This document shows positions 62,651 through 64,000 of a stretch of DNA of 64,000 nt, one piece after another. Source of the stretch: Algoriphagus mannitolivorans DSM 15301 (GTDB taxonomy: Bacteria > Bacteroidota > Bacteroidia > Cytophagales > Cyclobacteriaceae); the NCBI RefSeq assembly GCF_000429425.1, contig NZ_AUBV01000010.1:62001-126000 (forward strand), read 5' to 3'. Below the pieces are notes generated by a model. That model was not told the DNA's origin, made no database searches, and was given only the letters and a program-made list of their open reading frames with translations. Position numbers and translations under genes: made by a program. Within the stretch, counting starts at the first letter, position 1. Each line of letters opens with the position of its first letter.

Positions 62651-63215
62651 TTTAAACTCAGTGGGCCTCTGTGTAACCTCCGAGAAACTCTGTGCTCCAA
62701 AAGAATAAATCTCCTTGGGATTCCGGGCTAACTCCGAGAAACTCTGTGCTCCAAAAGAATAAATCTCCGTGGTACTCAGTGCAAACTCCTGAAAACTCCG
62801 TGATCCAAAAAAACTCCTTCAATTCCTTTGCTCTAAAAAAAATCTCGGTGGGACTCCGTGCTAACTCCGAGAAACTCTGTGTTCCAAAAGAATAAATCTC
62901 CGATGGACTCCGTGCTGACTCCTTGAAACTCTGTGATCCAAAAACAAAAACTCCTTCAATTCCTTTGCTCTAAAAAAAAATCTCGGTGGGACTCCGTGCT
63001 AACTCCGAGAAACTCTGTGTTCCAAAAGAATAAATCTCCGAGGGACTCAGTGCAAACTCCTAAAAACTCCGTGATCCAAAAACAAAAACTCCTTCAATTC
63101 CTTTGCTCTAAAAAAAAATCTCGGTGGGACTCCGTGCTAACTCTGAGAAACTCTGTGTTCCAAAAGAATAAATCTCCGATGGACTCCGTGCTGACTCCTT
63201 GAAATTCTGTGACCA
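62651..63215 (+). repeat. CTCCGTG / CTCTGTG repeat array, right arm with 137-bp tandem units
   Basis: Submotifs such as ACTCCGTGCTAA, CTCCGAGAAA and CTCTGTGTTCC recur about every 10-11 bp. A larger unit beginning AAACTCCTTCAATTCC starts at 62811, 62948 and 63086, giving tandem copies of 137-138 bp. Before it are two copies of a 54-bp unit (from 62678 and 62732). The orientation is the reverse complement of the left arm. A small piece in the same orientation also lies before the GxxExxY gene at 62196-62235. Confidence 0.9.
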
Positions 63216-63226
63216 AACAAAACCCA

Positions 63227-64000
63227 ATGATATCTAAGAATACCAAAATATACATCGCTGGTCATCGAGGCATGGTAGGATCGGCGATTTGGAGAGCGCT
63301 GGAAAGTCAAGGTTATTCTAATCTGATAGGGAAAACCTCCAAAGAATTGGATTTGAGAAATCAGCAGGCGGTTCAGGATTTTTTCAAAAATGAAAAGCCG
63401 GAAGTGGTAATCGATGCAGCAGCTAGAGTAGGAGGGATTTTGGCTAATAATGAGTATCCCTATCAGTTTCTGATGGAAAATATGCAGATCCAAAATAATC
63501 TGATTGATACTGCCTTTCATGCCGGAATCAACAAGTTTATCTTTTTGGGTTCTTCTTGCATCTATCCCAAAATGGCTCCTCAGCCTCTGAAAGAAGACTA
63601 TTTACTTACCGGGCCTTTGGAGCCTACCAATGAGTGGTATGCAGTAGCAAAAATTACAGGAGTAAAGGCTTGCGAGGCAATACGAAAGCAATTTGGAAGA
63701 GATTACGTATCATTAATGCCGACCAACCTCTATGGTCCATATGATAATTTTGATCTAAAAACTTCTCATGTGCTTCCAGCCATGATTCGTAAGTTTCATG
63801 AAGCGAGTCAGTTTGCAGTAGGCAGCGAACAGTTGGCAGTAGGCAGTGAGCAGTTGCCAGTTGGTGGTGTTGATAGTAAGAGTGAACATGTGCCAGTAAC
63901 GTTATGGGGGAGTGGGGCTCCGATGAGAGAGTTCTTATATGTTGAGGATCTTGCAGAAGCTGTAGTCTTTGCTTTGGAGAATGAATTCAAGGATAATCTT
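63227..64000 (+). CDS. fcl: GDP-L-fucose synthase, 3' end beyond window, with repeat-derived insertion
   Basis: I translated 258 codons from the ATG at 63227 to the window edge. SDR fold with GHRGMVGSAIWRAL near the N-terminus, FLGSSCIYPKMAPQPL with the catalytic Ser region, and the Tyr-Lys pair in NEWYAVAKITG (the family usually has NEPYAIAK). It converts the GDP-4-keto-6-deoxymannose intermediate to GDP-fucose; gmd is not in the window. Between RKFHEAS and VTLWGSGAPMREFLY, where the family has only a short variable loop, lies an extra stretch of about 20 residues with the 7-residue period AVGSEQL. It is encoded by a CAG heptad tract. The frame stays open throughout. Confidence 0.92.
   Translation, partial: MISKNTKIYIAGHRGMVGSAIWRALESQGYSNLIGKTSKELDLRNQQAVQDFFKNEKPEVVIDAAARVGGILANNEYPYQFLMENMQIQNNLIDTAFHAGINKFIFLGSSCIYPKMAPQPLKEDYLLTGPLEPTNEWYAVAKITGVKACEAIRKQFGRDYVSLMPTNLYGPYDNFDLKTSHVLPAMIRKFHEASQFAVGSEQLAVGSEQLPVGGVDSKSEHVPVTLWGSGAPMREFLYVEDLAEAVVFALENEFKDNL
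63809..63864 (+). repeat. CAG heptad tract inside fcl
   Basis: CAG starts at 63809, 63816, 63823, 63830, 63837, 63844, 63851 and 63858, an exact 7-bp pitch. Three heptads make 21 bp, so the peptide repeats every 7 residues and the frame is kept. Confidence 0.92.

Noticed and set aside
62692..63202. Open frames reading Lys-Ser-Pro-rich repeats (two frames, 67 and 89 codons)
   Set aside because: They are translations of the CTCCGTG repeat array; the peptide is only the repeat pattern and has no start signal or domain.
62651..63215. Possible CRISPR array
   Set aside because: Repeats are degenerate, head-to-tail without unique spacers of equal size, and no cas gene is near.
63808..63990. Minus-strand open frame with repeated Cys-Ser-Leu-Pro peptide
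   Set aside because: Antisense of the CAG heptad insert inside fcl.

Overview
The window looks like chromosome from a Bacteroidota bacterium, most likely Cytophagales of the Algoriphagus / Cyclobacteriaceae type. The evidence is several SusC-like or TonB-dependent beta-barrel proteins, a putative-porin family protein, a two-component sensor with a Reg_prop propeller and Y_Y_Y domain, DUF2141 and DUF6660-like proteins, GxxExxY, MiaE, promoters of the TAnnTTTG type, weak ribosome binding sites and moderate GC. The genus is inferred from gene content and style, not computed. I saw no rRNA, tRNA, CRISPR array, prophage or canonical IS element.

Layout. 1-7.8 kb: a periplasmic molybdenum hydroxylase locus, with two paralogous Tat-signal molybdopterin subunits (the first cut by the window edge), one [2Fe-2S] subunit, and between them a propeller sensor plus single-domain response regulator. 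7.9-18.96 kb: two tandem NTF2-like secreted proteins, an AraC regulator, a fasciclin lipoprotein, a TonB receptor with a small Cys-rich partner, a second TonB receptor, a third NTF2-like protein, an outer-membrane-like protein and another AraC regulator. 19.0-23.9 kb: a molybdenum cofactor operon (moaA, moeA, a TauE/SafE permease, moaD, moeB with rhodanese, moaE; no moaC here), which would supply the cofactor to the hydroxylases. 23.9-29.8 kb: a TlpA thioredoxin, Tex and a large outer-membrane barrel protein. 30-34 kb: a small unknown protein coupled to a LexA-like regulator, a membrane-anchored TIR protein, an unknown partner, a 2OG-Fe(II) oxygenase and a DUF2141 protein. 34-48 kb: menaquinone genes in two blocks (menE and menB; menI-like, menF, menD) separated by a complete histidine degradation set (hutG, hutU, hutI, hutH) with a divergent LysR regulator. 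48-56 kb: housekeeping genes (phosphatase, zinc-ribbon protein, Nif3-like protein, lpxK, putative porin, miaE, ABC permease). 56.3-64 kb: an exopolysaccharide locus (Wza-like, Wzc-like with a Gly-Tyr tail, an unknown gene, mannose-1-phosphate guanylyltransferase, GDP-L-fucose synthase running off the end).

The least explained part of the window is its repeat DNA. Several tracts carry CAA or CAG at an exact 7-bp (once 8-bp) pitch. One such tract lies in frame inside the GDP-L-fucose synthase gene. Separately, a GxxExxY gene (PD-(D/E)XK nuclease fold) sits inside arrays of CACGGAG/CTCCGTG repeats that switch orientation next to it, in the middle of the exopolysaccharide locus. Other points of interest are a sensor kinase-like protein without an ATPase domain, a TIR domain linked through a membrane helix to a beta-rich outer domain, and a clear T-N11-A LysR operator at the hut switch.
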